From positions 1-64,000 of the forward strand of contig JAHJNJ010000009.1 of assembly GCA_018820925.1 (NCBI GenBank): a stretch of 64,000 nucleotides of DNA, given 5' to 3'. The DNA comes from Gammaproteobacteria bacterium (GTDB lineage: Bacteria > Pseudomonadota > Gammaproteobacteria > Burkholderiales > Gallionellaceae). The notes under the pieces were generated by a model. That model had not been told where the DNA came from, did no database searches, and saw only the letters and a list, made by a program, of their open reading frames with translations. Both the position numbers and the translations under genes were made by a program. Below are positions 9,373-19,967 of the stretch, in pieces (the first letter of the stretch is position 1; every line of letters starts with the position of its first letter).

Positions 9373-10440
9373 ATGACTCTCGACGCTTCGCTCGCGTCGT
9401 GGATTACCCTGAGCCAGGTACCCGGCTTGGGAAGCGAAGGTTTGCGTCGCTTGCTGCAAGCCTTCGGTTCTCCGGATGCAGTACTGCAAGCTTCTTCGAC
9501 CTCTCTTTCCCGGCATGTCAAACCCGTGGTTGCGCACTCGATTGTTGGGGGCGTCGACGAATCCATACTCGCCGCTACTGCCGATTGGCTGGAAGACCCG
9601 TTGAACCGAATCCTTTCGGTTGCCGACGCGGAATATCCGCAATCCCTGCTCAACACTGCTGATCCGCCTTTGCTGTTGTACGTGAAAGGCCGGCTTGATT
9701 TGTTGAATTCACCCGCCCTGGCTGTGGTTGGTAGTCGCAATGCAACAACACAGGGCATCCGCAACGCACACGCTTTTGCGAAATCGGCTTCCGATGCCGG
9801 GTTGTGCATTGTCAGCGGTATGGCTCACGGTATCGATGCGGCGGCTCATCTTGGGGGACTCGAAGGACCTGGTTCGAGTATCGCAGTCGTCGGGACCGGT
9901 TTGGACAAAGTCTATCCTGCGGCTAACCGCGAGTTGGCACATCGTCTGGCGCAAAACGGAACCATTATTTCCGAATTTTCTCTGGGAACCCCACCACTCG
10001 CCTCCAATTTCCCGCGCCGGAACCGGATCATCAGCGGACTGAGTCTGGGCTGCCTGGTGGTTGAAGCCTCTCTTCGCAGCGGCTCGCTTATCACCGCCCG
10101 CATGGCGCTGGAGCAGGGCAGGGATGTGTTCGCCATTCCGGGTTCCATCCATTCGCCGCAGTCCAAAGGCTGCCACGCGCTCATCAAGCAGGGTGCAAAG
10201 TTGGTTGAAGGCGCACAGGACATCCTGGAGGAACTGGGTTATCCCGGCACAAATGCGGCTGCGAACACCCCGGCCGGGCACCCTCTTTTTGCGCATCTTG
10301 GCTTTGATCCGCTTGATGTGGAGTCCCTCATGCAACGGTCCGGCTTGACGATAAGCGAGCTATCCGCCATCCTGTTGCAACTGGAACTCGACGGCCATAT
10401 CGCTTCTTTGCCCGGCGGGTTATATCAACGCATCACATAA
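9373..10440 (+). CDS. dprA: DNA processing protein DprA
   Basis: Single-stranded-DNA-binding protein that loads RecA onto incoming DNA during natural transformation; also called Smf. The 355-residue protein has an N-terminal SAM-like region (about 1-80), a Rossmann core with AVVGSRNATTQG, IVSGMAHGIDAAAH and GTGLDKVYPAANRELA (about 110-200), the SNFPRRNRIISGLS motif near 210, and a C-terminal winged-helix domain after residue 300. The start is 3 bases after the LysM stop. It heads the dprA-smg-topA string common in Proteobacteria. Its presence is compatible with, but does not prove, natural competence. Confidence 0.95.
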   Translation: MTLDASLASWITLSQVPGLGSEGLRRLLQAFGSPDAVLQASSTSLSRHVKPVVAHSIVGGVDESILAATADWLEDPLNRILSVADAEYPQSLLNTADPPLLLYVKGRLDLLNSPALAVVGSRNATTQGIRNAHAFAKSASDAGLCIVSGMAHGIDAAAHLGGLEGPGSSIAVVGTGLDKVYPAANRELAHRLAQNGTIISEFSLGTPPLASNFPRRNRIISGLSLGCLVVEASLRSGSLITARMALEQGRDVFAIPGSIHSPQSKGCHALIKQGAKLVEGAQDILEELGYPGTNAAANTPAGHPLFAHLGFDPLDVESLMQRSGLTISELSAILLQLELDGHIASLPGGLYQRIT

Positions 10441-10452
10441 CAATACTCATAC

Positions 10453-10908
10453 ATGTTCGACATTTTGCTTTTTCTCTTCGAGAGCTACTTCGATATTGGT
10501 AGCTATCCCGATCACAACAAACTCTCGGTTAAACTGAGCGCAGCCGGCTTTGAAGAAGACGATATCAACCAGGCACTGACATGGTTATCCGGCTTGCAGC
10601 AGCTTACGCAGGCCGAATATCCCGAGAGTATCAATCACAGCGGCATTCGTCTGTACACCGATTTTGAAGAACAACGCGTCAGCCCGGAAGGGTTGCGTTT
10701 TCTTTCGTTTTGGGAACACAACAAGATCATTACGCCCATCGAGCGCGAAATGATCATTGATCGCGTGCTGGCGCTTGGCAGGAAGGGCTTGTCCCTGGAC
10801 AAGCTCAAACTCATCGTTTTGATGGTACTGTGGAGCCAACATGAAGACCTCGATCCAATGATCATCGAGGATTTGCTTACCCCGGCAGACGCATCACAGG
10901 CACATTAA
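10453..10908 (+). CDS. smg: Smg family (DUF494) protein
   Basis: Protein of 151 residues matching the Smg/DUF494 family, which is typically 150-160 residues and lies between dprA and topA. It opens MFDILLFLFESYFDIGSY and ends in an acidic helix (SQHEDLDPMIIEDLL). No catalytic motif is visible. The biochemical role is not established, although the conserved company of DNA-processing and topoisomerase genes suggests a DNA-linked function. The gap to topA is 8 bases, so the two are probably co-transcribed. Confidence 0.9.
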   Translation: MFDILLFLFESYFDIGSYPDHNKLSVKLSAAGFEEDDINQALTWLSGLQQLTQAEYPESINHSGIRLYTDFEEQRVSPEGLRFLSFWEHNKIITPIEREMIIDRVLALGRKGLSLDKLKLIVLMVLWSQHEDLDPMIIEDLLTPADASQAH

Positions 10909-10916
10909 TCGCTTAA

Positions 10917-13619
10917 ATGGCATCCAACCTGCTCATCGTCGAGTCTCCGGCCAAGGCCAAGACCCTGAAGAAATATCTCGGCAAGGACTTCGAAGTCCTC
11001 GCTTCCTACGGCCATGTGCGCGATCTCATCCCCAAGACCGGCGCGGTCGATCCCGATGACAATTTCGCGATGAAGTACGAGACCATCGCGCGCAACAGCA
11101 AGCATGTCGACGCGATAGCCAAAGCGGCGGCGGATGCCGACAACATTTACCTCGCACCCGACCCGGACAGGGAAGGGGAGGCGATCGCCTGGCATATCTC
11201 GGAGATACTCAAGACCAAGCGCGCGCTCAAGGGCAAGAATATGCAGCGCGTGGTGTTCTACGAGATCACTCAATCCGCCGTTCAAGATGCCGTCAAGCAT
11301 CCGCGCGAGATATCCATCCCGCTGGTGAACGCGCAGCAGGCGCGCCGCGCGCTGGACTATCTGGTCGGTTTTACGCTTTCGCCTTTGTTGTGGCGCAAGA
11401 TACGCCCCGGTTTGTCGGCGGGCCGCGTGCAAAGTCCCGCGCTGCGCTTAATCGTCGAACGCGAGCTGGAGATCGAAAAGTTCAAGACGCAGGAATACTG
11501 GTCGGTGCATCTGGACAGCCAAAAGAACAGCATCCCGTTCAAGGCCAAGCTGTTCCAGTTCCAAGGCAAGAAACTGGAGCAACTCAGCATCGGCAGCCAG
11601 GCTGAGTACGATGCCATCCACGCCAAGTTGGCTGACGCCAAGCTGCCGCCGAAAGTAGTGCGCGTTGAAAAGAAGGGCAAGCAGCGCAGCCCCGCCGCGC
11701 CGTTCACCACCTCCACGCTGCAACAGGAAGCCGTGCGCAAACTGGGCATGACCTCGGACCGCACCATGCGCACCGCGCAATCCTTGTATGAAGGTGTCGA
11801 CATCGGCGGCCAGACCATCGGCCTGATCACCTACATGCGTACCGACTCGGTGAATCTGGCCAACGAGGCCGTGGCAGAACTTCGCGACTATATCAAGGAC
11901 AACTTCGCCGCCGACTACCTGCCGGCCAAGCAACCTGTCTACAAAAGCAAAGCCAAAAATGCGCAGGAAGCGCACGAGGCGATCCGCCCGACCTCGGTGT
12001 TGCGTACACCGGACAGTTTGCGCGATTACCTGAATATCGACCAGATGCGTCTGTACGAGATGATCTGGAAGCGCACGCTTGCTTCGCAGATGTCGCCCGC
12101 GCGTTTCGACACCGTGAGCGTCGATATCCGTTTGAGCAGCGACGACACCCTGTTCCGCGCCAGCGGTCAGACGCTGGTGTTCCCCGGTTTCATCGGCGTG
12201 TACATGGAAGACGTGGACGACGCGGAAGAAGAAGACAGCGCCAAGTTGCCGCCGCTGGTCGAAGGCGATGTGTTGCCGGTGGACAAACTCTACGGCGAAC
12301 AACACTTCACCCAGCCGCCGCCGCGCTTCTCCGAAGCCAGCCTGGTGAAGGCGCTGGAAGAATACGGCATCGGTCGTCCTTCCACTTACGCCACCATCAT
12401 CTCCACGCTGCAGGCACGCGAGTATGCGACGCTGGACAAGAAACGTTTCATGCCCACCGACGTGGGCCGCGTGGTGATCAAGTTCCTCAACGAGCACTTC
12501 ACGCGTTACGTGGACTACGGTTTCACGGCCAACCTTGAAGACGAGCTGGACGACATCTCCGAAGGCAAGCGCGACTGGATACCCGTGCTCGAGGAGTTCT
12601 GGAAGGGCTTCAACAAGCTCATCGGCGAAAAGAAAGATGTCGATCGCCCCGGCACCGAGATACTGGAAGAACCCTGTCCCAAGTGCGGCAAGCCGCTGTC
12701 CAAGCGTCTCGGCAAGCGCGGCAGCTTCATCGGCTGCACCGGCTATCCCGAGTGCGACTACACGCGCAGCCTCGGCGGCGAATTGGATCCCGGAGAAGCG
12801 CGCAAGGAGCTGGGCAACCATCCCGAGACAAAGCAGAGCGTGCTGCTGTTGCGTGGACCCTATGGTCCTTACGTGCAACTCGGCGAAGTGGAAGAGGGCG
12901 CCAAGACCAAACCCAAGCGCGTCTCCTGGCCGAAAGAGCTGCCGCTGGAGAACGCCGATCTTGGTTCGGCGCTAAAGCTGCTCTCGCTTCCAAGAGAAGT
13001 CGGCACTCACCCCGAGACAGGCAAGAAGGTCATCGTCAACATCGGCCGCTTCGGTCCCTACATCGGCCATGATGGCAAATTCAAGTCCATTCCGCGCACC
13101 GACAGCATCTTCGACATTGGCCTGGATCGCGCCGTGGAACTGTTGGCGCAAGCCCGCACCGGCGGTGCCACCGTGCTGCGCACCCTGGGCGAACACCCGG
13201 ACGACAAGGCGCCCATCGAGGTTTGCAGCGGACGCTACGGCCCCTACGTGCGCCACGGCAAGATCAACGCCACCCTCCCCAAGGATGTGACGCCGGAAGC
13301 GGTGACACTGGAAGAAGCGCTGGAGATGATCGCCGCCAAGGCAGCGAAGGGCGGCACCGCCAAGGCGAAGACCGCGAAGAAACCGGCAGCAAAGAAAACT
13401 GCGGCCAAGAAGACCACCAAGGAAAAAGCGGCAGCCAAACCCAAGGCAACGGTGAAGAAGGCGACGACGAAAACAGCGGCAGAAAAACCAGCTGTCAAGA
13501 AAACTGCCAAGACTGCGACGACCAAAGCCAAGACAACGACAGCGAAAACGGCTACAAAAAAAGTCGGTGCCAAACCTGCCGCAAAGAAACCGGCAGCCAA
13601 GAAGACCACCAAGAAATAA
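10917..13619 (+). CDS. topA: DNA topoisomerase I with a long Lys/Ala-rich tail
   Basis: Type IA topoisomerase that relaxes negative supercoils. The Toprim domain opens MASNLLIVESPAKAKTL, the acidic DPDREGEAIAWH motif follows near residue 82, and the active-site Tyr lies in GLITYMRTDSVN near 305. After about residue 580 there is one C4 zinc ribbon (CPKCGKPLS ... FIGCTGYPEC) and then three GPY/GRFGPY repeats of the topoisomerase C-terminal type. The last 80 or so residues are almost entirely Lys, Ala and Thr in AKKTAAKK-like units, resembling histone H1-type tails. At 900 residues it is longer than E. coli TopA (865) even though it has fewer zinc fingers. A hairpin follows the stop directly. 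Confidence 0.97.
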   Translation: MASNLLIVESPAKAKTLKKYLGKDFEVLASYGHVRDLIPKTGAVDPDDNFAMKYETIARNSKHVDAIAKAAADADNIYLAPDPDREGEAIAWHISEILKTKRALKGKNMQRVVFYEITQSAVQDAVKHPREISIPLVNAQQARRALDYLVGFTLSPLLWRKIRPGLSAGRVQSPALRLIVERELEIEKFKTQEYWSVHLDSQKNSIPFKAKLFQFQGKKLEQLSIGSQAEYDAIHAKLADAKLPPKVVRVEKKGKQRSPAAPFTTSTLQQEAVRKLGMTSDRTMRTAQSLYEGVDIGGQTIGLITYMRTDSVNLANEAVAELRDYIKDNFAADYLPAKQPVYKSKAKNAQEAHEAIRPTSVLRTPDSLRDYLNIDQMRLYEMIWKRTLASQMSPARFDTVSVDIRLSSDDTLFRASGQTLVFPGFIGVYMEDVDDAEEEDSAKLPPLVEGDVLPVDKLYGEQHFTQPPPRFSEASLVKALEEYGIGRPSTYATIISTLQAREYATLDKKRFMPTDVGRVVIKFLNEHFTRYVDYGFTANLEDELDDISEGKRDWIPVLEEFWKGFNKLIGEKKDVDRPGTEILEEPCPKCGKPLSKRLGKRGSFIGCTGYPECDYTRSLGGELDPGEARKELGNHPETKQSVLLLRGPYGPYVQLGEVEEGAKTKPKRVSWPKELPLENADLGSALKLLSLPREVGTHPETGKKVIVNIGRFGPYIGHDGKFKSIPRTDSIFDIGLDRAVELLAQARTGGATVLRTLGEHPDDKAPIEVCSGRYGPYVRHGKINATLPKDVTPEAVTLEEALEMIAAKAAKGGTAKAKTAKKPAAKKTAAKKTTKEKAAAKPKATVKKATTKTAAEKPAVKKTAKTATTKAKTTTAKTATKKVGAKPAAKKPAAKKTTKK

Positions 13620-13643
13620 GGCCTGGGATTTTCATCCCAGGCC
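13620..13643 (+). terminator. perfect 10-bp hairpin directly after topA
   Basis: GGCCTGGGAT (13620-13629) and ATCCCAGGCC (13634-13643) form a perfect stem around the loop TTTC, starting at the last base of the topA stop codon. No T-run follows (TACCCCTTA), so intrinsic termination would be inefficient. It may also protect the mRNA end or act for both convergent sides. Confidence 0.6.
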
Positions 13644-13757
13644 TACCCCTTACCGACGTCCTGAAAATCGTTTGTAGCGCGTTTTGAGCGGGCTACGCTG
13701 GAAAGCCCGTGGCTATTGAGATTCAGGGTTTGTTTGTTTCCCCCGTTGATGGCACTG

Positions 13758-13997
13758 TTACGAACAGTCAGCGCATGGCTGACTATCGCCAACGCGGAAG
13801 CCAGTTCCTATTGGGGAAGGTGTCGACACAAAAATCACCCGTTTTGAACAATGAGGACAACGCATGAACTGGCCGTTCTCATCTGACTCTAGACGCGGCC
13901 CGTTGGAATTTTTGCCCAGAACAAGAGGATCGGTTTGTAGTGCACCAAGACGGAATAGCTCTTTCCCGCAGCAGGGACACATGACTTGTTTTTCCAT
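13758..13997 (-). CDS. small zinc-ribbon-like protein, function unknown
   Basis: A 79-residue protein with a CPCCG motif near residue 7, a CPHC motif near residue 48, and a C-terminal CADC. Two Cys pairs 40 residues apart suggest one zinc ribbon. The ATG at 13997 is preceded by CGAGGATCGTT, a good ribosome site, which supports a real gene. I do not recognise the family. It lies with the next small gene in the convergent gap between topA and gyrB and points the same way. The attC-like site separating the two suggests they may be cassette genes. Confidence 0.55.
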   Translation of the reverse strand: MEKQVMCPCCGKELFRLGALQTDPLVLGKNSNGPRLESDENGQFMRCPHCSKRVIFVSTPSPIGTGFRVGDSQPCADCS

Positions 13998-14049
13998 AAC
14001 GATCCTCGATTAGTTAGAGGTTCAATTAGCGACGTGAGTAAGACTCGAG

Positions 14050-14115
14050 CGTAGAGCTAAGAGGAGTGGCAAATGCGCAGCATTTGGCCTGTCCCAGTTG
14101 AGCGTCATGTTATAC
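14050..14115 (-). repeat. integron attC-like site (degenerate)
   Basis: Read on the minus strand, the stretch after the 14129-14536 gene has the left half of an attC site: GTATAAC (14115-14109), then ATGAC, then GCTCAAC. A central hairpin follows (GCAAATGC/GCATTTGC type, CAAATGC at 14070-14076 pairing with 14080-14086), and then a right-half 2R-like box CTTAGCTCTACG (14061-14050). The expected terminal GTTRRRY core is not present after this box. An attC site normally follows the cassette ORF on the same strand, as here. The size of 66 bases is within the usual range. This is judged by eye; folding was not computed. Confidence 0.4.
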
Positions 14116-14128
14116 GAAGGGTTGGCGC

Positions 14129-14536
14129 TCATTTCTTGTTCAGCCAAAAGAAGGCGAGGATGCCCAGGCCCAACAGCCAGCCACCAGCTTGGCCCCAAAT
14201 AACGTATGGGTTGTCCTCGTTGGAGCTGGAATCGCTTGAATCAGGAAAGTTGAAGAACCAATATATGCACCCAACGGGGATCAGCACGCCAAACAGATTC
14301 CAGAATATTTGGTTGAGTGTTAGTGCCCCAAGCGGGACATCTCCGAGCGGCTTTGGGTCAAGCCAAAAGTAGCCGATGACTCCAACCGCTGCGATGAAGA
14401 TCACCCTGAAGAGTGCGCCCCACCAACGTAGGAGCGCCCAACCAATTGCGTCAATCTTTGACGCCACAGGGCCGGGCCGCCCCTGATCTGGGTCAGAGGC
14501 GGCGTCCAAATCGTTCTCAGGCTGATGTTCGGACAT
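14129..14536 (-). CDS. small membrane protein, function unknown
   Basis: A 135-residue protein with a polar, acidic N terminus (about 1-25) and three hydrophobic segments: ALLRWWGALFRVIFIAAVGV near 33-58, NQIFWNLFGVLIPVGCIYWF near 74-95, and WLLGLGILAFFWL near 118-131, ending NKK. Between segments 2 and 3 lies a Ser/Asp-rich loop. I do not recognise the family. GGAG lies 11 bases before the ATG. The gene is followed by the attC-like site and preceded by a tet-operator-like palindrome, so it looks like an acquired unit placed between gyrB and topA. Confidence 0.6.
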   Translation of the reverse strand: MSEHQPENDLDAASDPDQGRPGPVASKIDAIGWALLRWWGALFRVIFIAAVGVIGYFWLDPKPLGDVPLGALTLNQIFWNLFGVLIPVGCIYWFFNFPDSSDSSSNEDNPYVIWGQAGGWLLGLGILAFFWLNKK

Positions 14537-14547
14537 TCGCGCTTACT

Positions 14548-14566
14548 CCACTATCACTGATAGGCA
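14548..14566. promoter_or_regulatory. TetR-type operator-like palindrome
   Basis: CTATCACTGATAGG at 14551-14564 is identical to the core of the Tn10 tetO2 operator as I remember it (CCTATCAGTGATAG on the other strand); I count 16 of 19 matching positions over 14548-14566. It lies between the gyrB stop and the start of the 135-residue membrane protein, 15 bases upstream of that start codon. There is no tetR or tetA in the window. It may be the operator of a TetR-family regulator encoded elsewhere, or a coincidence. Confidence 0.35.
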
Positions 14567-14572
14567 CCATGC

Positions 14573-17035
<2,463 letters not shown>

Positions 17036-17037
17036 AT

Positions 17038-18141
17038 TTAGATACGCATCGGCATGACGACATACTTGTAGTCAGTCTTTTCCGGGATAGTTATTAATAA
17101 GCTGCTGTTTTGATCCCCAAAAGATAAGGTAATCGTTTGTGTGTTGATATTGTTTATTCCATCCAACAGATAGTTCACATTAAAGCCAATATCTAGGGGT
17201 TCTCCCTTGTAGTCGTTTTCAATATCTTCCTGGGCTTCTTCTTGTTCGCTGTTACTACTGATAATACGCAGGTTTTTTTCGGTTAGTAACAAGCGAACCC
17301 CGCGGAATTTCTCATTCGACAAAATGGCTGCGCGCTGCAAAGCTTGCAGGATTGTAAGCCGATCCAGGGTCAGATGATTGGTATGAGTCGGGATCACACG
17401 GTTGTAATCGGGAAACTTGCCGTCGATAACCTTGGAAGTTAGTACTACATCAGCAAAGGAAATACGAACCTGCTTTTCAGCCAGTTCCAATTGGACCTTG
17501 TCTTCGGTGTCTGCCAATAGTTTTAATAATTCATTGACTGTCTTGCGGGAAAGAATGACTTCCTGTTTCTGGTGGATGTCTTTCAAATCTTCGCTAATGA
17601 AAGCCAGGCGGTGTCCGTCTGTTGCGATAAGCTTGATTGTAGGGCCATCAATCACCAGCAACACGCCGTTCAGGTAGTAACGGATATCCTGCTGGGCCAT
17701 GGCATATTGCACGGAGCTCAACAGACGGCGTAGTACGCCTTGTTCGATTGTAATTTTGGACGCGCCAACCAGTTGTTCGGAAAGCATCGGAAAGTCCTGT
17801 GCCGGCAGTGTCTGCAGACTGAAACGGCTCTTATTTGCCTTGACCAGCAATTTGTTTTCCTGATCATCGAGTGAAACAGCGCTGTTATCCGGAATAGCTC
17901 TAAGTATCTCCTGAAGTTTCTTGGCCGAGATGGTGATTGAGCTTTCTGTTCCCTCAAATGTTTGCTTAAGCTGCGCTTCGATCTGTATCTCGAGATCCGT
18001 GGTAATGAAGCGAACACCGCTCTTACTCTTTTTGATAAGCACATTGGAAAGAATAGGCAAGGGTTGTTTGCGCTCTACGATGCCGACTACCGCTTGTAGT
18101 GGTTTCAGGAGTTCGTTTCTATCGATTTGTTTGATGAACAT
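17038..18141 (-). CDS. dnaN: DNA polymerase III beta subunit (sliding clamp)
   Basis: Ring-shaped processivity clamp that encircles DNA and tethers Pol III. The 367-residue protein opens MFIKQIDRNELLKPLQAVVG, with PLPILSNVLI near residue 28. It comprises three clamp folds of about 120 residues and ends YKYVVMPMRI, the conserved clamp C terminus that forms part of the partner-binding cleft. It lies between dnaA (204-base gap carrying DnaA boxes) and gyrB, transcribed away from the origin. AAAGAAAG precedes the ATG. Confidence 0.98.
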   Translation of the reverse strand: MFIKQIDRNELLKPLQAVVGIVERKQPLPILSNVLIKKSKSGVRFITTDLEIQIEAQLKQTFEGTESSITISAKKLQEILRAIPDNSAVSLDDQENKLLVKANKSRFSLQTLPAQDFPMLSEQLVGASKITIEQGVLRRLLSSVQYAMAQQDIRYYLNGVLLVIDGPTIKLIATDGHRLAFISEDLKDIHQKQEVILSRKTVNELLKLLADTEDKVQLELAEKQVRISFADVVLTSKVIDGKFPDYNRVIPTHTNHLTLDRLTILQALQRAAILSNEKFRGVRLLLTEKNLRIISSNSEQEEAQEDIENDYKGEPLDIGFNVNYLLDGINNINTQTITLSFGDQNSSLLITIPEKTDYKYVVMPMRI

Positions 18142-18345
18142 ATTTTTCTTTCTTTAAATACTTAACAATCTTAATAATGGGCAAGAAATCTGTGGATATC
18201 CAAATTTCTCAATATTTTTTAATTAGTTAACCAAAAATTTCCCTACTTAAAACTCCCCCTGAAAGTCTGTATTTTTTGTGAATAACTATTTCATATTCCA
18301 TCAATAATGCTGTCATCTACAATTTATACACAAGGTATACATAAC
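18142..18345. other. probable replication origin, dnaA-dnaN intergenic part
   Basis: A 204-base AT-rich gap. TTATACACA (18324-18332) fits the DnaA box TTATNCACA exactly. TTATTCACA on the minus strand (18277-18285) also fits exactly, and ATATCCACA on the minus strand (18191-18199) has one mismatch. Runs such as AATATTTTTTAATTAG (18211-18226) could be the unwinding region. Gene orientation diverges around dnaA: dnaA-dnaN-gyrB run left and rpmH through the atp operon run right. Together with the box at 19745 this supports a split origin flanking dnaA. Confidence 0.7.
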
Positions 18346-19689
18346 CTAACCCCGCAGTGTTTGATTCAATAAATTGAAATCAGCATTCAGGGCTGAATCC
18401 GAGTTTCTCAGGGATTCAACCGTTTTACAGGCGTGCAAAACTGTGGAGTGGTCACGTCCACCAAATGCATTTCCAATCTCGGGCAAGCTCAACTGGGTGA
18501 GTTCGCGAGCCAGGCACATTGCAATCTGGCGCGGTCTTGCAATGATGCGGGTTCGTTTCTTGGAAAGCAGGTCGACAATCTTGATACGGTAAAAATCGGC
18601 AACGGTTTTCTGTATATTTTCAATTGATACCTGCTTGTTTTGAGCGGCAAGCAGATCTTTCAGTGCCTCTTTGGCAAGTTCGATAGATATTTGACGTTTA
18701 TGGAAACGGGCATAGGCCTCAATACGGTTAAGCGCTCCCTCCAACTCCCGAATGTTCGAGCGAACGTGTTTCGCGATAAAAAATGCGACATCCTCACTTA
18801 TAGGGGAACCGCTAGCGGCAGATTTTTGCAGAAGAATGGCCACCCGCATTTCCAAACCTGGCGGTTCAATTGCAACCGTTAACCCGCAAGTAAAGCGCGA
18901 TGTAAGCCGCGGCTCGATGCCAGTGATCTCTTTTGGAAATGTGTCACAGGTGATAACAACTTGTTTATTTGTGTCTATAAGAGAATTCAGGGTGTAGAAG
19001 AACTCCTGCTGTGTCCCCGGTTTGTCCGCAATGAATTGAATATCATCAATCAGGAGCAAATCCAGCGAGTTATAAAATTGTTTGAATTCGTCAAAATTCT
19101 TGGTCTGGAAGGCGCGAACCACTCCGGAAATATAATTGGTTGCGTGAATGTAGCAAACTTTGGCTTGTGGATTTTGTTTGCTGACCAGATTGCCGATGGA
19201 TTGCAATAAGTGTGTTTTGCCCAAGCCAACACCACCATAAATAAACAATGGGTTATAGGCTACCCCGGGAGTTTCGGCGACCTGGATTGCGGCGGCGTGA
19301 GCTAATTGATTGGCTTTGCCTGTAACAAAGGTATCGAAAACCAGCGCAGGATTTAGTTTATTTTGATTTTTTGACGCTTTTACCGTTGCAGTCACCCGTT
19401 GTTTGACGGGAACAGGCTCAACGATATGTTCTGCCGGCTTTGTTCCTCGCTTCTCTATTCGCAGTTCTATCTGGGGTGGACTCGCAAAGAAGGGCAGTGC
19501 ACGCCTGGATATCTCTGGCAGAAAGCGCTCTTGTACTATGCGCAGGGTAAAACTGTTTGGTGCCGTCAGAACGAGCTTGTCTCCGTCGATCTCAAAAATC
19601 AACGGCTTAATCCATGAATTGTATTGTTGTAGTGGAAGCTGTTCCCTGAAGAAACTCAGGCAGCTACCAGACAAACTCTGCGCGGACAT
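18346..19689 (-). CDS. dnaA: chromosomal replication initiator protein DnaA
   Basis: AAA+ initiator that binds DnaA boxes and opens oriC. Domain I opens MSAQSLSGSCLSFFREQLP. The ATPase core has NPLFIYGGVGLGKTHLLQSIG (Walker A) and LLLIDDIQFIADK (Walker B) and spans about residues 110-330. The DNA-binding domain IV ends with the signature FGGRDHSTVLHACKTVE near residue 410. At 447 residues it is a normal DnaA with a short domain II. The ATG at 19689 gives the standard N terminus; an in-frame TTG at 19710 would add seven residues and neither start has a strong ribosome site. Confidence 0.97.
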   Translation of the reverse strand: MSAQSLSGSCLSFFREQLPLQQYNSWIKPLIFEIDGDKLVLTAPNSFTLRIVQERFLPEISRRALPFFASPPQIELRIEKRGTKPAEHIVEPVPVKQRVTATVKASKNQNKLNPALVFDTFVTGKANQLAHAAAIQVAETPGVAYNPLFIYGGVGLGKTHLLQSIGNLVSKQNPQAKVCYIHATNYISGVVRAFQTKNFDEFKQFYNSLDLLLIDDIQFIADKPGTQQEFFYTLNSLIDTNKQVVITCDTFPKEITGIEPRLTSRFTCGLTVAIEPPGLEMRVAILLQKSAASGSPISEDVAFFIAKHVRSNIRELEGALNRIEAYARFHKRQISIELAKEALKDLLAAQNKQVSIENIQKTVADFYRIKIVDLLSKKRTRIIARPRQIAMCLARELTQLSLPEIGNAFGGRDHSTVLHACKTVESLRNSDSALNADFNLLNQTLRG

Positions 19690-19744
19690 AGGTGGAAACA
19701 GTCTCTTCAATTATGGAGACGCATTCTACAAGCTCTGCAAAAAG

Positions 19745-19753
19745 TTATCCACA
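19745..19753 (+). promoter_or_regulatory. DnaA box upstream of dnaA and rpmH
   Basis: TTATCCACA is the perfect high-affinity DnaA box. It lies in the 143-base gap between divergent dnaA and rpmH, 13 bases upstream of the rpmH -35 element and 56 bases upstream of the dnaA start. It probably serves dnaA autoregulation, the origin, or both. Confidence 0.8.
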
Positions 19754-19765
19754 GCATAAAAAGAC

Positions 19766-19794
19766 TTGACAGGAATCGCGCCAACGATTGTAAT
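19766..19794 (+). promoter_or_regulatory. sigma-70 promoter of rpmH-rnpA
   Basis: A perfect -35 TTGACA (19766-19771), a 17-base spacer, and TGTAAT (19789-19794; one mismatch to TATAAT). It ends 38 bases before rpmH. This is the strongest promoter match I see in the window, as expected for a ribosomal protein gene. Confidence 0.75.
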
Positions 19795-19832
19795 CGCGCG
19801 CTTTTCAACAGATAAACCAGTCAGGAGCTAGC

Positions 19833-19967
19833 ATGAAACGCACATACCAACCATCGGTTACCAAGAGAAAACGCACTCACGGCTTTCTGGTCCGCATGAA
19901 AACCAAGGGTGGTCGCGCAGTTATAGCGGCCCGTCGCGCACGCGGCCGTATCCGTCTTGGCGTGTGA
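19833..19967 (+). CDS. rpmH: 50S ribosomal protein L34
   Basis: A 44-residue, highly basic ribosomal protein opening [19 protein letters not shown] and ending [10 protein letters not shown], a full-length L34. CAGGAG lies 6 bases before the ATG. It is the first gene of the rpmH-rnpA-yidD-yidC-mnmE string found next to dnaA in most bacteria. The rnpA frame begins inside its 3' end. Confidence 0.98.
   Translation: MKRTYQPSVTKRKRTHGFLVRMKTKGGRAVIAARRARGRIRLGV

Noticed and set aside
11448-12878. Minus-strand open frame of 476 codons within topA
   Set aside because: Shadow of the GC-rich topA codons; topA motifs are unambiguous on the plus strand.
13740-13790. Small inverted repeats (CTGTTACGAACAG, GTCAGC/GCTGAC) at the end of the 79-residue gene, considered as a second attC site
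   Set aside because: No RYYYAAC/GTTRRRY pair with attC-like internal boxes could be made; they lie partly inside the coding sequence.
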